Origin: Kuschelorhynchus macadamiae | Lineage: Eukaryota > Arthropoda > Insecta > Coleoptera > Curculionidae | NCBI GenBank assembly: GCA_030620095.1 | Contig: JAUTXW010000210.1 | Location: 62,001 to 126,000 of the forward strand | DNA: 64,000 bases | Direction: 5' to 3' | In this document: positions 12,029 to 24,700 of the stretch, piece after piece | How positions within the stretch are numbered: position 1 is the first letter of the stretch | Layout of the letters: each line of letters starts with the position of its first letter | Made by a program: the position numbers and the translations under genes | Notes under the pieces: generated by a model | Told to the model about the DNA's origin: nothing | What the model saw: the letters and a program-made list of their open reading frames with translations, nothing else | The model's database searches: none

Positions 12029-12217
12029 GGCCACCCTTCACCAAAATTTCAAGAAGATATCTCAATTCCCGAAGGAATTATCGACGAAGAAAGTTTTGAA
12101 ATCGGCATACTTCAAAAGGACGCCACGTCCACATCTCCCAAACGAGTAGACTTAGCAAGAAAAGTCACTCTTGATAAAATGCTCCAATTGATGACATCTA
12201 CCTTATATTTAGATTAA
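12029..12217 (+). pseudogene. Unidentified coding remnant
   Basis: An open stretch of 62 codons without a start begins right after a TAG at 12026-12028. It ends with TAA at 12215-12217. It encodes a Glu/Asp/Lys-rich peptide including SIPEGIIDEESFEIGILQ and RKVTLDKMLQLM. The amino acid composition looks protein-like, but I do not recognise a family and no neighbouring exon is clear. It may be chance. Confidence 0.25.
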
Positions 12218-14712
12218 TAGGTAAAAAAATACAGAAGTTCATTTTTCGATTTTTGGAACTTTTACAATAACAAAAAAAAATTAATTTTTTAATATCAAGA
12301 TAGGACTTTCATAGAAAGTTAGCCCTATAAAAAGGAAACATTTTTCATTATGAGACATTTTAGGAAAAAACAAAAAGGAACTTGGAAAACAGGCCTTGCA
12401 AGCACAGCACCAGGTCCTGGAGAAAATGTCCAATATTTAGGAAACCCCTGGTAGAAAAAATTTTTACGGAATGAATATTTAATTAAAAGACAAGTTTTAA
12501 CAAACTTTCAATTACGTACGCATCTTTTCACCAAAAAAAGAAATAAGTTTTCCGAAAAATCTGAAACTTGGCCAGAAGACGCATAAAATGATACAATTAA
12601 TGGGAAAAATAAGATATGGCAAAAAGAATCAAAAGCAACGCTCACACAGGACTTCAAAGATCCTGGGAGATGTTTTCACGGAACTCCGCCCCAAATGGCG
12701 ACCATTGGTCTAGAGCTGACAAAAAATGTAACCGTGACGTCGACACAGAAATTATATAAATATGGACAGAAATTTGACTCTTTAGCAGATCGCGAAGCCA
12801 ACTCGTTTATGACACTTGTATTCAGTAGCCCTCCTAAGCACCGGTTGCAGTTATAACTGTGCGTTTCTTAAAGTTAGTGATACAGCCGAAGACAACTAGA
12901 GGAACATTGCACTATTGTTGCCATCGTTGGAATTCGGCGGGACTTTGTACTGAAAGGTTCCATTGCACTTAGGTTCCGAGTAGGGCTTAGATTGTGAAGA
13001 TCGTCCTCGGGGATTCAATCATGTTCTCTTGATTTATGCCCTAGTGAGAGGCATCTGGAAGAACAAGAAGAACTGGCTGTCAAAATTGCGCGAAGAAGCA
13101 GGGTAAGCTAAGTCTCTGGTCTCCCTCTCCTTAAGCGTTCATCAAGACTAGTTAGTTCACCAGATCAAGTTTCAAATCTAAGTAACTCACAGTAATTGTG
13201 TTTTTAGTGCTTTGTAAATTGTTCTACGTCAGGCATAATTATTAACTTTGATTGCAATTTAGAAACGTAACTTTTTTGCTCAACCTTTTGCATTTTTGAA
13301 ATAATTTTGATTTGATTTGCTCACTCTAATTTTGAAAACTCTTATTAAAAACTTGTGATTAATATTTACTTATTTTAATATTATTTTATTACGATTTTTG
13401 ACTGCATATTTTAACATTTATCTTGTGATATTTTTTATCTATTTTGACTTGTAATTTTGTAATCTACCCTTGATTGGGTGAATCAGATTTTTTTTACCAC
13501 TTTTGACAGATTAAATATTTATTGGATTTTCTCTAAAAAACTTGCGTTTTTTGTAAACTTTGTTTAAACAAATATTTATTGCAAAAACCTGTTAGTGTAT
13601 AGATAGAATAGGGTTTAGTTTTAGTACGCTTGTTGGATCCGTTCTCACTAAACTTAAACTATCCCTTCAGAGATCTTAGCACGTTAGTTCCAGAAGTTCT
13701 CAGCCTCTCCTGAGTGAGGAGGATTGTTTACTTTAAGGAACACTTAGAATAACCGTGCTTTTTATATTTTTGAATTGCTAATTTTTTTGATATCTATATT
13801 TTTGCGTTTTTTATATATTTATTCTTATCATAAACCGTTAAAATTATTACATATTTTTTAAACTTAAGATTTAAACAATTTTTTACTATTTTCGCGTCTA
13901 ATATATCAACCGACGTGACCCGGGTAGATAATTAGATAGGGTTTGACAAGCTTGAGTTAAGAATATCTTTTTAGTTCCAATTTTTCATTTTTAATTAGTT
14001 AATTACGTTTCTCTGATTTTTAATATTTTAAGTAATACTTACTTTTTCATATTTTTAATTAATTACCTAGTTAATCAATATTTACCTATGTTTTAATTAG
14101 TAAAAAGATATTCACTTTATCTAGTTCGAATTAGACTTAGTTTATTAGCTTAATTTTTGTATTTTGATCTAAAGTTGTTTACTTAAAAAGACTAAACTAT
14201 TTGCAGTCACAGTGTTTTCTCTGTTAAACAAATACAAAGGAATTGTTGATTTTTTAATTAAACTTGAACAAAACCAATAAGTGAGCAAAGACAGTACGCA
14301 GGTGTATTCTGTGAAATTGCCTGTTTTATTGGAATGAAACTGTTGAGTGAACTTTGTGTAACCTTTAAACTGATAAAACTTTAAAGTACTATAAAGTACC
14401 AACTGAACACTTAAAGTGACAGTGCATACGTGCTTTATTAGACGTTTCGACTTAAAAGTAACATATTTAGTGGTGTATGGACTTAGCAAAGCCTGCACAC
14501 GGCAAGAGCCATATTTGATCAGAACTTTATAAGTAAATAAACCCTTAACATTTTTGTATTGTATCTTAGGCTAAGGAAAAGGTATCCACCCGGTTGCGTT
14601 TCTTAGTTTTAAGAATGACAATTCCCCAGACTGACCGCCCGTTCCTCATAAATTTGTTTGTTCGGTAAATCCGAACTTTGTTATTTAAATTTAAATTTTT
14701 CAGCTGTCTGCC
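12218..14712 (+). other. Possible 5' exon and intron of the 14.7-kb gene
   Basis: No protein gene is visible. A TATA-like ATTATATAAATAT occurs near 12750. The segment 12780-13102 is GC-richer and ends in a good donor (GCAGG|GTAAGC, GT at 13103). AT-rich DNA follows to a polypyrimidine tract and acceptor (TTTTTCAG at 14696-14703) just before ATG 14713. This fits a non-coding first exon plus a 1.6-kb intron, inferred from splice signals only. Confidence 0.3.
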
Positions 14713-15357
14713 ATGGCCACTCCAACTTCTGTGGTGGTTCCCGAAGAAGGCACGACTGCTTTCACTATGCCTAGCAATACCATCCCTCTCTCTGAGCATA
14801 AGCTCACTCTTTCATCTGGCGAGAGGAACGACCATCCTAAAGTTCCTCTGTTGAGTGGTGGGTGCTTTGTCAAGCTTATCACTTACAGCTCCCCGACATT
14901 ACAAAAACCATGCCGAAACATATCCTAAATATAAATATGACACATTCTCCGGAGTAACACATGGAGGACATCTCCATAGAGTTGCCCCGAGGTCGAGAAT
15001 ATCCAATGTCCAACTCTTTAAATAGTGAAAAACATAAAATAAAATCTCGAAATGTGACTTTCGAAAAAGATTATTCACTTGAAAAAATCTCTGCATACGT
15101 ACTTTAATGACAGTTCTGTAGAACTAAAGAAACCGTTAAGAGACCTTCAGTCTCCTATTTCATTAATTGATCTAGACTTTACCCCTCCTAAAATGAATCA
15201 GAATATAGGAAGGGAAATTGATCTCGTCTCCATCTGCGATGGGGACTCTGACTTTGAAATGGACCGCAGGTCCGTACTCAGTAACGTGTCTCTTACGAAA
15301 TCAGCTACAGGACATGATGTTAATAATTTTTTGAAATTGGAAGTACATCGCCGATAA
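14713..15357 (+). pseudogene. Unidentified gene remnant behind an apparent intron
   Basis: ATG at 14713 in good context (GCCATGG) opens a Ser/Thr/Pro-rich peptide, MATPTSVVVPEEGTTAF. About 52 codons on, coding continues in the next frame (PKYKYDTFSGVTHGGHLHRV, about 14905-14990). After two more frame changes it continues to 15357 with DLQSPISLIDLDFTPPKMN and RRSVLSNVSLTKSATG. I do not recognise the protein. It lacks transposase or gag motifs and could be a host-gene pseudogene or an unknown element. At least three frameshifts are needed, so it is not functional as it stands. Confidence 0.35.
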
Positions 15358-15716
15358 CACAGGGACCCCCACATCACTAGCGTCGGAGCGTTTACTATGC
15401 CTATCATTCACTAAAGCAACTAATCTTGCCGTTTGTTCGGGTGCAGTTTGGGGTATTTTATCACTAAAACCTTTTTTTCGCATAAAATATGATAATTATG
15501 AAGTTGAAATACGTACCTGACAAATATGGTGGACTATAACATATTAATTGCCGTGGCGACGGCAATTGTTTTTTCAGTCGATTTTGATCCGACATATTCC
15601 ATCCGCTAGCTAAGATTTTTAATACATAATTTTCAGTTCAAATAAAAAAAAACTTAAAGGGTTTTAAGTTTACTTTTTGTTGCTGATTATGAATTTGAAA
15701 GTCTTTTTTGTTGATT

Positions 15717-16127
15717 TTACGTAATCGAAAAGTTCAAGAAGATCTTCACCAAGTTCGAGATGCTATGGTTAGTCAGCAAACGGTTTATGTACGGCTAGCA
15801 GAAGTGAATTTAAAGGCTAGGAAACATGCAAAAGTCTAAAGGTATTGTTATACCTGAATATCGTACTGCTTATTCTGATGTAGGATAATGCCCAGTCGTA
15901 TAGCAATAGTTCGAAACTGCGGGTATCGCCACGCAAGAAGCCTCGATATGAGTGCAGTAAAACATTTGTGGAATAAATTAAGAAGGGTACGTTCTCGCGA
16001 ACGGTCTCTGGGGAGCCTAGTAGAATTGGCAGATACATCAAAAGAATGGGACGGTATGCTAATGGAAAGAACAAGAAACTTAATTTCGAGTATGCTACAA
16101 GGTAAGAAGCTCTCAGAGTTGCTATAG
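15717..16127 (+). pseudogene. Tc1-like transposase remnant
   Basis: An N-terminal helix-turn-helix-like piece (VSQQTVYVRLAEVNLKARKH, about 15765-15835) is followed by the second catalytic region (DNAQSY, from the family's DNAxxH, with a TAG just before it near 15881). The C-terminal part SAVKHLWNKLRRVRSRERS and LVELADTSKEWDGM ends at 16127. The family's SPDxNPxEHxWD motif is visible but degraded (SLDMSAVKHLWN), so the catalytic Glu is replaced by Lys. The central part with the first Asp is missing. No TIRs are recognised around it. Confidence 0.72.
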
Positions 16128-16918
16128 AGGAGCCAATATTCGGTACCAAGCACCTTTTTCAAATTCTTGTCCCATTATTGCTATTTTAACTTAAAAAAAA
16201 ACATTGTCTAAGTTTTTCCATTAACAATTATTCAGCTCGGTAAGGTTTCAGCAAAAAAGCTGTAATTCGACCAATTTTAGAAAGAAGTCATTCAACAAAA
16301 AAAACAAAATGCTCACAAAAAGGGGTCTTTCATATAGGGTGTAAACAGTTTCTATATGAATCCTAAACTAATACACAGGGCAAATGCAAAAATAGCAAAA
16401 AGTCAGTATATATGTGTTACTAAATGACTATGTACTGAACTAAATTAGGTCACACTTCACTATTCCCAATAAAAGGAAAGATTCATAACGAGGGGAGTTC
16501 GGGGTAAAGGAAACTTACCGATTTTTTTGTTGAAAATGTATAAAACATTTGCTTTATCTGAAATAAAATGTCGGTTTCACATTAGACTTGTTTTATTATT
16601 CATAACTATTATAAATTGTCAGGTTATGTTGTTCATATTAATGCTTAAGAGGATATTGAAGCAACTCTAAACCACTGTTTTCATTTCAAGGTCTTATTTA
16701 TTGACAATGTAGAAATACCCGAAAAGTGTACTGCTTTTCAGTATAGATTGTTGAAAGCTTAGTTATTTTCTGTGTTTTAAAAAACGTATCTCTTTTGTTT
16801 TTTTTTGTTTATTGAAAAATGATGATTTTTTTTAAATCTTATGTTTGTTATACAACTTGGATAAACTTGCTTATCATGTTTTCCAAAAAATAGTTTTTTT
16901 ATTGAAACTAAACTGATA
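16128..16918. other. No gene seen
   Basis: AT-rich DNA without a recognisable coding region, RNA gene or terminal repeat. It separates the Tc1 remnant from element V3. Confidence 0.5.
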
Positions 16919-17245
16919 TTGTACCGGGTGATCGCGTATAATGTTACCCCCCTTTAACTTTTTTGTTTCTCACTGTAGAAAAAAAAGTATTATATAAAAG
17001 TTTTAGAACTCACTGCATACTATTTGCACAACATATTTTTGTATATACAGGGTGTGTCATAAACAAATACCAAATCAAAGTTACCTTTTTTTAAATGGAA
17101 CACCCTGTATATTGTTGCATTTTTGGATTCTACAGGAAATTCTAAACACATTTCATGTATAATGTCCTATATCTAACATGAACCGTTTTCGACTTATTGC
17201 TGTTTGAAAATTAAATAATATGAGAAATAAGGTCGCGCAGGTCAA
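16919..17245 (+). repeat. V3 left TIR
   Basis: Near-perfect inverted copy of 18473-18799. It contains, in order, the CCGGGTGATC terminus, the internal ACAGGGTGTGTCAT motif near 17047, and GGAACACCCTGTAT near 17096. It ends at GCAGGTCAA. Confidence 0.9.
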
Positions 17246-17346
17246 GATGTATTTTATGGTTTCCATGGATAACAATATTGTTAACTTGGTTAACTTCGTG
17301 ACACAAGTTGTCAATTTTGATAAGCAGTAAGAATTCATATTCAAAA

Positions 17347-18398
17347 ATGCCTTATTCGAAACAAGAAAAGCAGTTTATTTTAATGGCTTATATTAAAAAT
17401 AATTATAATTATAAAATGAAAATGTTCCTTGTAAACAGACCATTAGAAGAATATTTATTAAATTTCAACGAGATTCAAACTTAGACAGAAAGAAAAGATG
17501 CATTCCACAAGACGAGGATACCGAATTGAACATTTTACTGGCTATTCAAGAAAATCCGAATAAGTCAATTAGAACCATTTCAACCGACTTAAGGCAAATG
17601 CAAGATAATCCAAAAAATACATCATATGGAAAAATTCAAAAAACACTTAAATTAGCTGGCTTCAAACCTTTCAAAATTAGACCTACTCCAAAATTAACCG
17701 TCACACAAAGAGAGAAAAGAGTAGAATTTTGCCGTGAAATGCTGGGAATAATAAACCACAATAATAACTTTCTACAAACAATTCTTTGGACAGACGAGTC
17801 AACTTTTGCCACCAATGGAATGATAAACAGGAAGAATACGAGGCATTGGGCAACAGAAAATCCCCACAGTTACCGAGAATTCCAGTATCAGGGTCGTCAG
17901 TCTGTAAATGTATGGTGCGGCATACTTGACAATAAAATCATTGGGCCACATTTTTTTGAAGGTGTGTTAAATGGGAATATATATTTGCAATTTCTTCAAA
18001 ATGAGTTAGCAGAGTTTCTGGATGATTTGCCACTAGCACGTTTAAACCAACTTACGTTTCAGCAAGACGGCGCCCCGCCGCACAACATAGTTGAAGTAAC
18101 GAACTATCTCACTCAAATATTTGGAAACTGGATCGGACGGAATGGTCCGATTAAATGGCCGCCTAATAGTCCGGACCTCACACCCTTAGATGCTTTCCTG
18201 TGGGGTACACTGAAAGATAGAATTAATGCAAACAACATAGAGAATCGTGAACACCTTAAACAACTCATAAGAAATGAAATTAATCTAATAAACACTAATT
18301 ATGCTGAGTCGATCAGAAACTCCTTGGAAAAATTAAGAAGAACCTTAATAAGGTGTATTGAAGTTAATGGAGGACCAGTCGAACAACTCTATATTTAG
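17347..18398 (+). pseudogene. DD41D-type mariner-like transposase (V3)
   Basis: ATG at 17347 opens MPYSKQEKQFILMAYIKNNY. A frame change is needed between about 17415 and 17460; from there one open frame of about 300 codons runs to the stop at 18398. Catalytic residues are ILWTDESTF, QQDGAPPHN and the Asp of PDLTPLDAFLWG. The spacing between the last two is 40, one short of DD41D because a residue is missing in FGNWIG. The long TIRs and nearly intact frame make this the best-preserved transposase besides V4. One indel inactivates the N-terminal DNA-binding domain. Confidence 0.85.
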
Positions 18399-18472
18399 TA
18401 TAGCTACTTATATTTCTGCTTTCTAGTTCGTAGTTTTGCTTTGTGTTATTTAGTTTGTTTCATTACACATGT

Positions 18473-18799
18473 TTGACCTGCCCGACCTTATTTCTCATAT
18501 TATTTAATTTTCAAACAGCAATAAGTCGAAAACGGTTCATGTTAGATATAGGACATTATACATGAAATGTGTTTAGAATTTCCTGTAGAATCCAAAAATG
18601 CAACAATATATAGGGTGTTCCATTTAAAAAAAGGTAACTTTGCTTTGGTATTTGTTTATGACACACCCTGTATATACAAAAATATGTTGTGCAAATAGTA
18701 TGCAGTGAGTTCTAAAACTTTTATATAATACTTTTTTTTCTACAGTGAGAAACAAAAAAGTTAAAGGGGGGTAACATTATACGCGATCACCCGGTACAA
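18473..18799 (-). repeat. V3 right TIR
   Basis: Near-perfect inverted copy of 16919-17245, with only a few substitutions (for example GGTCGGGCAGG against GGTCGCGCAGG). The few differences suggest recent transposition. Confidence 0.9.
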
Positions 18800-18801
18800 T
18801 A

Positions 18802-19264
18802 CAAACAAAAGCAATTCTCATATTCTTGCAAATTCTTGTTTATTTTTTTAAGTTAACCTCATTAGGTATTTTATATATTAACACCAATAAATACTTTGAA
18901 GTCCAATATTCAAATTAAACTATAAATAGAATACAACTTAGAAAAAAAATTAAATGTGTTTTGCTAATAAAATATGTAAGTTAAAATATTTCTAAATTAG
19001 ACTCAAAAAGTAAAGTATTAAGGTTAGATTTTGAACAGTACAAAATAATTAAATACAAAAGAACACAGCATTTTTTTTTGTTTAACAAAGTAGAAAAAAT
19101 TTAACAGATTATTTGTTTATGTACAATAGCCGTGAAAATTTTAGTTTTTTAGTGAAACACTGTATATCATATGTGCATCAAACATATCTTTTTGCTGGTT
19201 ATAAATATATTATGTTTGATTTGTTGATCTGAGAGAATTACAAATAAAGCTGCCTATATACTAA
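18802..19264. other. No gene seen
   Basis: AT-rich sequence with no recognisable coding region or repeat boundary. Confidence 0.5.
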
Positions 19265-19490
19265 TCAACTCCATCATTTATTTTTTGGAAGTAATATTTA
19301 CATCTTTTTTTACCATTATTTTGCATGAAAATACCCATTAGGTCAATTAAAAAATATAAAATTTGTTTGTCTCGCTTTTTGGAAAGACCCAGTATTCATA
19401 AAAAATAATATCTTAAAAATTACATGACTCTTGAACATCTTAATTTGACACTTTTTCTAGTAAAGGCAAATTTAAATGGGGTGTATATTT
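19265..19490 (-). repeat. Dispersed repeat, copy 1
   Basis: Its reverse complement matches 50685-50890 over about 200 bp. Shared landmarks are AATTTGCCTTTA(C/T)TAGAAAAAG, GAATACTGGGTCTTTCCAAA and CAAAATAATGG. It has no coding potential that I can see. It is probably a fragment or non-autonomous member of a DNA element. Confidence 0.7.
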
Positions 19491-19594
19491 GCAATCAATT
19501 ACCAGGTATGCCTAGATCATCAATAATCTTATTCTTCAAAAAGTAAAGTGTCGGCGCCACCTATATCATCAGTAGTCCTCTTAAAAAATAAGTT

Positions 19595-19930
<336 letters not shown>

Positions 19931-20418
19931 TTATATTTGAATGGTAGGTAGCAAGTTAGTGGTTTGCCAGGCAACTCATGGCACAGTTTTAGGTAAAAAA
20001 GTGTTCTTATCGTAGTACGAGAACACGACGAAGTCTGATGTTTCTACTAGTAACGTAAGACTGAATCATCTCGTTTATTAATTTTAATTTTTTTCAATTT
20101 TCCAAAAATATTGAAATTTTATTCAAATTTTAAGGAAACTGTTCGATTTTTCAATTTTGATAATTAGTTAACGAAAAACTGAATTTAAAAACAAATCCAA
20201 AAGAATATTTTAATTTCAAATTTGATTATACAGTTAATCAAATTTCAAGAAAAAATTAAATTTTGTAGATTTTAGTATTGCTTTAATTTACGTTGATTTG
20301 TGTACTACTTTACGTACTGCCAATCAACCTAAATTCTTAATTTTAAGTTCGTATCCTTTTTATATAATATTGTGTGCCTATATTATTTCCTTTTGATATT
20401 GTGATATATTGAGCAACC

Positions 20419-21719
20419 ATGACTGATAACGGAATACAAAATGTCCCTGAGACACCCGAAATTGAACCGTATAAATTATCTGAAATATTTTCGATAATTT
20501 CTGAATACGATGGTGATCAAATTTTTCTCAAAACATTTCTCAATGCTTGTGATTGTGCTTACAATATGTCTACACGCGATCAAAAAGATTTATTAGTAAT
20601 CCACATAAAAAATAAATTACGTGCAAGAGCAGCGCAGCTAATAAGCTCTCGCAATCCTATTTCTTACTTAGAAATAAAACAACTTTTAAATTCTCACTTC
20701 GGAGATACGCGAGACTTGTCTTCTTTAATACAAGACTTACAACGTATCAAACAATTACCTAATGAGAGTCCTTTAACCTTCCTCAACCGACTTCAAGTGC
20801 TAAATGCAAAAATCCACGCTAATATACAAAAGTCTAATCTCACCCCACAACAGAAACAAGCTCAAATAACCCTGATCGAATCCATGTCCCTGAGCACCCT
20901 CTTAACTGGTCTCGAACCCCGTATTGGACATATAATTCGTGCCAGTAACCCAAGAGATCTTCTTGAAGCCCAAATACGTATTCGACGTGAACTTCAATTG
21001 TCCTATTTCGAATCTCAAAAAGTTTGAAAACCGAACCCACCAAAGCCATTCAATCAACCTTTGAGAAAACCAAACTTTCAAACACAAAAATGTTTTAAAT
21101 GTGGACGTATTGGTCATTCAGCAAATCAATGCCATACCAATAACGGACAACCACGGCCCAATTTTTCCCAAAACTCAAATTTTCAGCGACCCCAGTTTGC
21201 CCCGCAAACAAATTCTTTTCAGTCACACAGACCGAACATGCAACAACAAAGAAGTCCAAATGCGCAAACCCCAAATATTACAAATAACCAATCAAATCAA
21301 AATTATTTCCAACGTCAACCGAATTTTAATTATTCTCGACCCTCAGTAATTCAGAAAAATCCTAATTTCAAAGCTCACTTAGCACCGATAATAATCAAGA
21401 AAAATATTTTAATGACTATTATCAAGACTATCAACAAAATTACCAAGATCCCTCATTCTTTTCTTATGAAGACCCCTCTACTTTATTCGAAAACGAATAC
21501 GACAATTCTTATGACAATCCAGATCCCAATTTAAACATCAACGAACCAATCGAAGAGCATCAAAATTTTCCAATCGAGGAAAATCAAAATTTTCTTTTAT
21601 CCCCAGATCAAAACCATCCACCCAATCAAGAAACAAATCAAATACAAGCCCAAATCGAAACTCTCACGCTAGACGATATGAATCACTCACTCAATTTCCC
21701 CGAACAACTATTTCTTTAA
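20419..21719 (+). pseudogene. gag: gag, copy B
   Basis: ATG 20419 begins a capsid-like domain (PYKLSEIFSII, TGLEPRIGHIIRASNPRDLLEA). A UGA at 21025-21027 interrupts it. Reading on in the same frame gives the CCHC knuckle CFKCGRIGHSANQC (21091-21132). Near 21380 coding moves to the -1 frame for the acidic Asn/Gln/Tyr-rich tail, which ends with LNFPEQLFL at 21719. Copy C has the same UGA and the same frame change; copy A has neither. Pol follows in the next -1 frame, overlapping the gag end. Confidence 0.85.
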
Positions 21720-24700
21720 ATCCCTTCCTTGCTATAAATCCCAAAAATCTTTACTATATTAAAGACGCAACAAATACTTTCAAACTACTCATAGATTCTG
21801 GTGCAGGTATTTCAATTTTCAAAGAAAATACAGTAAAGAACTTTCCAAATCGTTTCCCCGAAAATGCAACAATTCAAGGCATTACCGAACAAAAACTTTT
21901 AATAACTGAATCAACTTTGATAAATTTTAAAAATGGTGACCCTCACAAAGTCTATATTTACAACTTAGACATTGATTTAGACGGAATTCTAGGTCTTGAC
22001 TTCCTAGAACACTACGAATGTACAATCGATTTAAAAAATAAACAACTTATTACCAATTTTAAAACACTACCACAGTATAAAGTTGAAGAAAATTACTCTT
22101 CAACAGAACTCGAAACATACGAGGCAAATAAAAATAAAATAACTATACAAGGTAGAACAGAACAAGTTTTTAAATTAAAATGTCATCTAATCAATACCGA
22201 TGCTATTCTATCCCGAAAAGAAATAGAAAAAGTACATATCCCAAATGCCCTTGTCCATGTCAATCAAAAAGGCGAATTTTTGACAACAATTATCAATGCG
22301 AATGCAATCCCAAAAACAATTGATTTTTCAAATATTGAAATAGAACCATTTTCGATACACACACTTCTTAATTTCAATCTTCCCGAATCTCCCGAATTTC
22401 AAACTTCAAATAGAATCCCGACTAGTAGATCCCAGCTTAGACTTGACCATTTAAACGAAGAAGAAAAAGAATTAATCACAAATCTTTGTGTCAATTTCGA
22501 AGACATTTTCTATCTAGAAGGTGACAACCTTTCCTTCACAAGTGAAATCAAACATAAGATAGACACGAATAATACAAAGCCCATTTTTACTAAATCTTAT
22601 AGATATCCCCAAATACATAAACAAGAGGTTAAAACGCAAGTAAACAACATGTTACAACAAGGTATAATTAGACCATCAATTTCTCCCTGGTCATCTCCCG
22701 TTTGGGTTATACCGAAAAAAATCGACTCTAGTAATAAACAAAAATGGAGAATCGTAATAGATTATAGAAAATTGAACGAATCCACTGTTAATGATAAATA
22801 TCCACTTCCCAATATCTCAGATTTACTTGACCAACTTGGACAGTGTCAATATTTCACTACTCTTGATCTCGCTTCTGGTTTCCATCAGATAGAGATAGAT
22901 CCTAAAGATATTTCAAAAACAGCGTTCTCAGTAAAAAACGGTCATTATGAATTTTTACGAATGCCCTTCGGACTAAAGAATGCCCCATCTACATTCCAAC
23001 GTGTAATGGACAATATTCTTTTAGGAATCCTAAATGAACGATGTCTTGTCTATATGGACGATATTATAATTTATTCCGCTACAATTGACGAACATATTCA
23101 TCGATTACGCGAAGTTTTCAAACGACTAAGAAAAGCTAATCTTAAAATACAACCAGACAAATGCGAATTTTTACGCAAAGAAGTAGCATATCTTGGACAC
23201 GTAATAACCAAAGACGGTGTTAAAACAAATCCAGCAAAAATTGGATGTATTCAAAATTTTCCCCAACCAAAAAATCCTAAGGATATAAAATCTTTCCTTG
23301 GCTTAGCAGGCTATTATCGACGATTCATTCCCAATTTTGCGAAAATTTCTAAACCACTTACTCGTTTACTCAAAAAAGAAATAAAATTTGACTTTGATTC
23401 TGACTGCAAAGAATCTTTTAACGAACTAAAAACATTGCTAATTTCCGATCCAATTCTTATATACCCAAATTTTGACGAACCATTTCTTTTGACCACAGAT
23501 GCTAGTGCTTTTGCAATAGGCGCTGTGTTATCACAAGGACCTGTAGGAAAAGATTTACCAATTGGCTATGCATCTAGAACCCTATGTAAAGCCGAAACAA
23601 ATTATTCAACTATTGAACGTAAACTCCTTGCAATCGTATGGGCAGTAAAACATTTTCGCCCGTATCTTTTTGGCAGAAAATTTAAACTAATCACAGACCA
23701 TCGCCCTCTTACTTGGCTTTTTTCAATCAAAGACCCAGGTAGTAGACTCGCACGCTGGAGACTTAAACTCGAAGAATATGAGTATGAAATAATTTACAAA
23801 CCCGGTAAGATCAATAAAAACGCAGACGCATTATCAAGAATTAAAATTAATCATTTTAATCAATGCGCAAAATTCCAATCAAAACTCTCTATTTTTGCGA
23901 CAAATCAAGACGATGACGACAAATCTAATAACTCAAATTTAAATTTCGATGATGAAAAAATAACCGAAGATTACAACACATTTGCTAATATGTACGAAAC
24001 AAAATCTTTAATTGATTATTCAAAAGTTGAAACTTCAAACGAACAACTTCTAAATAAATCACATAAAAACATAATAACCTTTTTTCAACAAAAGAATTTA
24101 GGAGAATTACATCATGAAATATTAGAAGACATTTTTGAAGAAAATGCAGACTTTTCAATACAAATACTAAATATTTTCTCTAGTAAAACAGTTAAAAATC
24201 GGAAATATTACATAATTCCTTTGTTACTCGATCCAGAAAATGTAGTCCAACATCTTTTCCATATTATTTATACAGGACAAAACGAATTTGACCTTTCGTC
24301 AACATATTTTATTGAAAATAAAATAGACCTTCCTATTCTTGAAATATTTTTTTTTGTCTTTGCAGACAAAGATATTAAAATATGTATTTGTCAAAATATT
24401 GTAACTATCCCGGATAAAGACCAAATACCAATTATATTGGAACAATACCATTTAGGCAAAAGTAATTTACATCGCGGAATTAACGAAACTTTAAGACGCA
24501 TCAAAGAAAAATATAATTGGCCCAAAATGATTAAAGATGTAGAAAATTTTATAAAAAGTTGTGAAATATGTCAAAAAATTAAAATATGCCGAAAAAATTT
24601 AAGCAACCCTTTAGTGATAACAGAAACACCAAAAACACCATTTGAACGAATAAATATCGATATATTTGAATATCCATCTAAGAACTATGCTTTGACAATA

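Larger units (their letters stand above)
16919..18799 (+). mobile_element. DD41D-type mariner-like element V3 with 327-bp TIRs
   Basis: Flanked by TA on both sides. The ends are TTGTACCGGGTGATCGCGTA at 16919 and its reverse complement ending at 18799. The inverted repeats run 16919-17245 and 18473-18799 and are nearly identical. Inside each TIR, about 126 bp from the end, is a second terminus-like sequence, ATACAGGGTGTGTCATAAAC. Further in comes GGAACACCCTGTAT. The 1,881-bp element carries one transposase gene and looks recent apart from a frameshift. Confidence 0.9.

Noticed and set aside
14566..14882. Minus-strand frames around 14.6-14.9 kb
   Set aside because: Antisense to the plus-strand frame starting at ATG 14713, with no recognisable motif.
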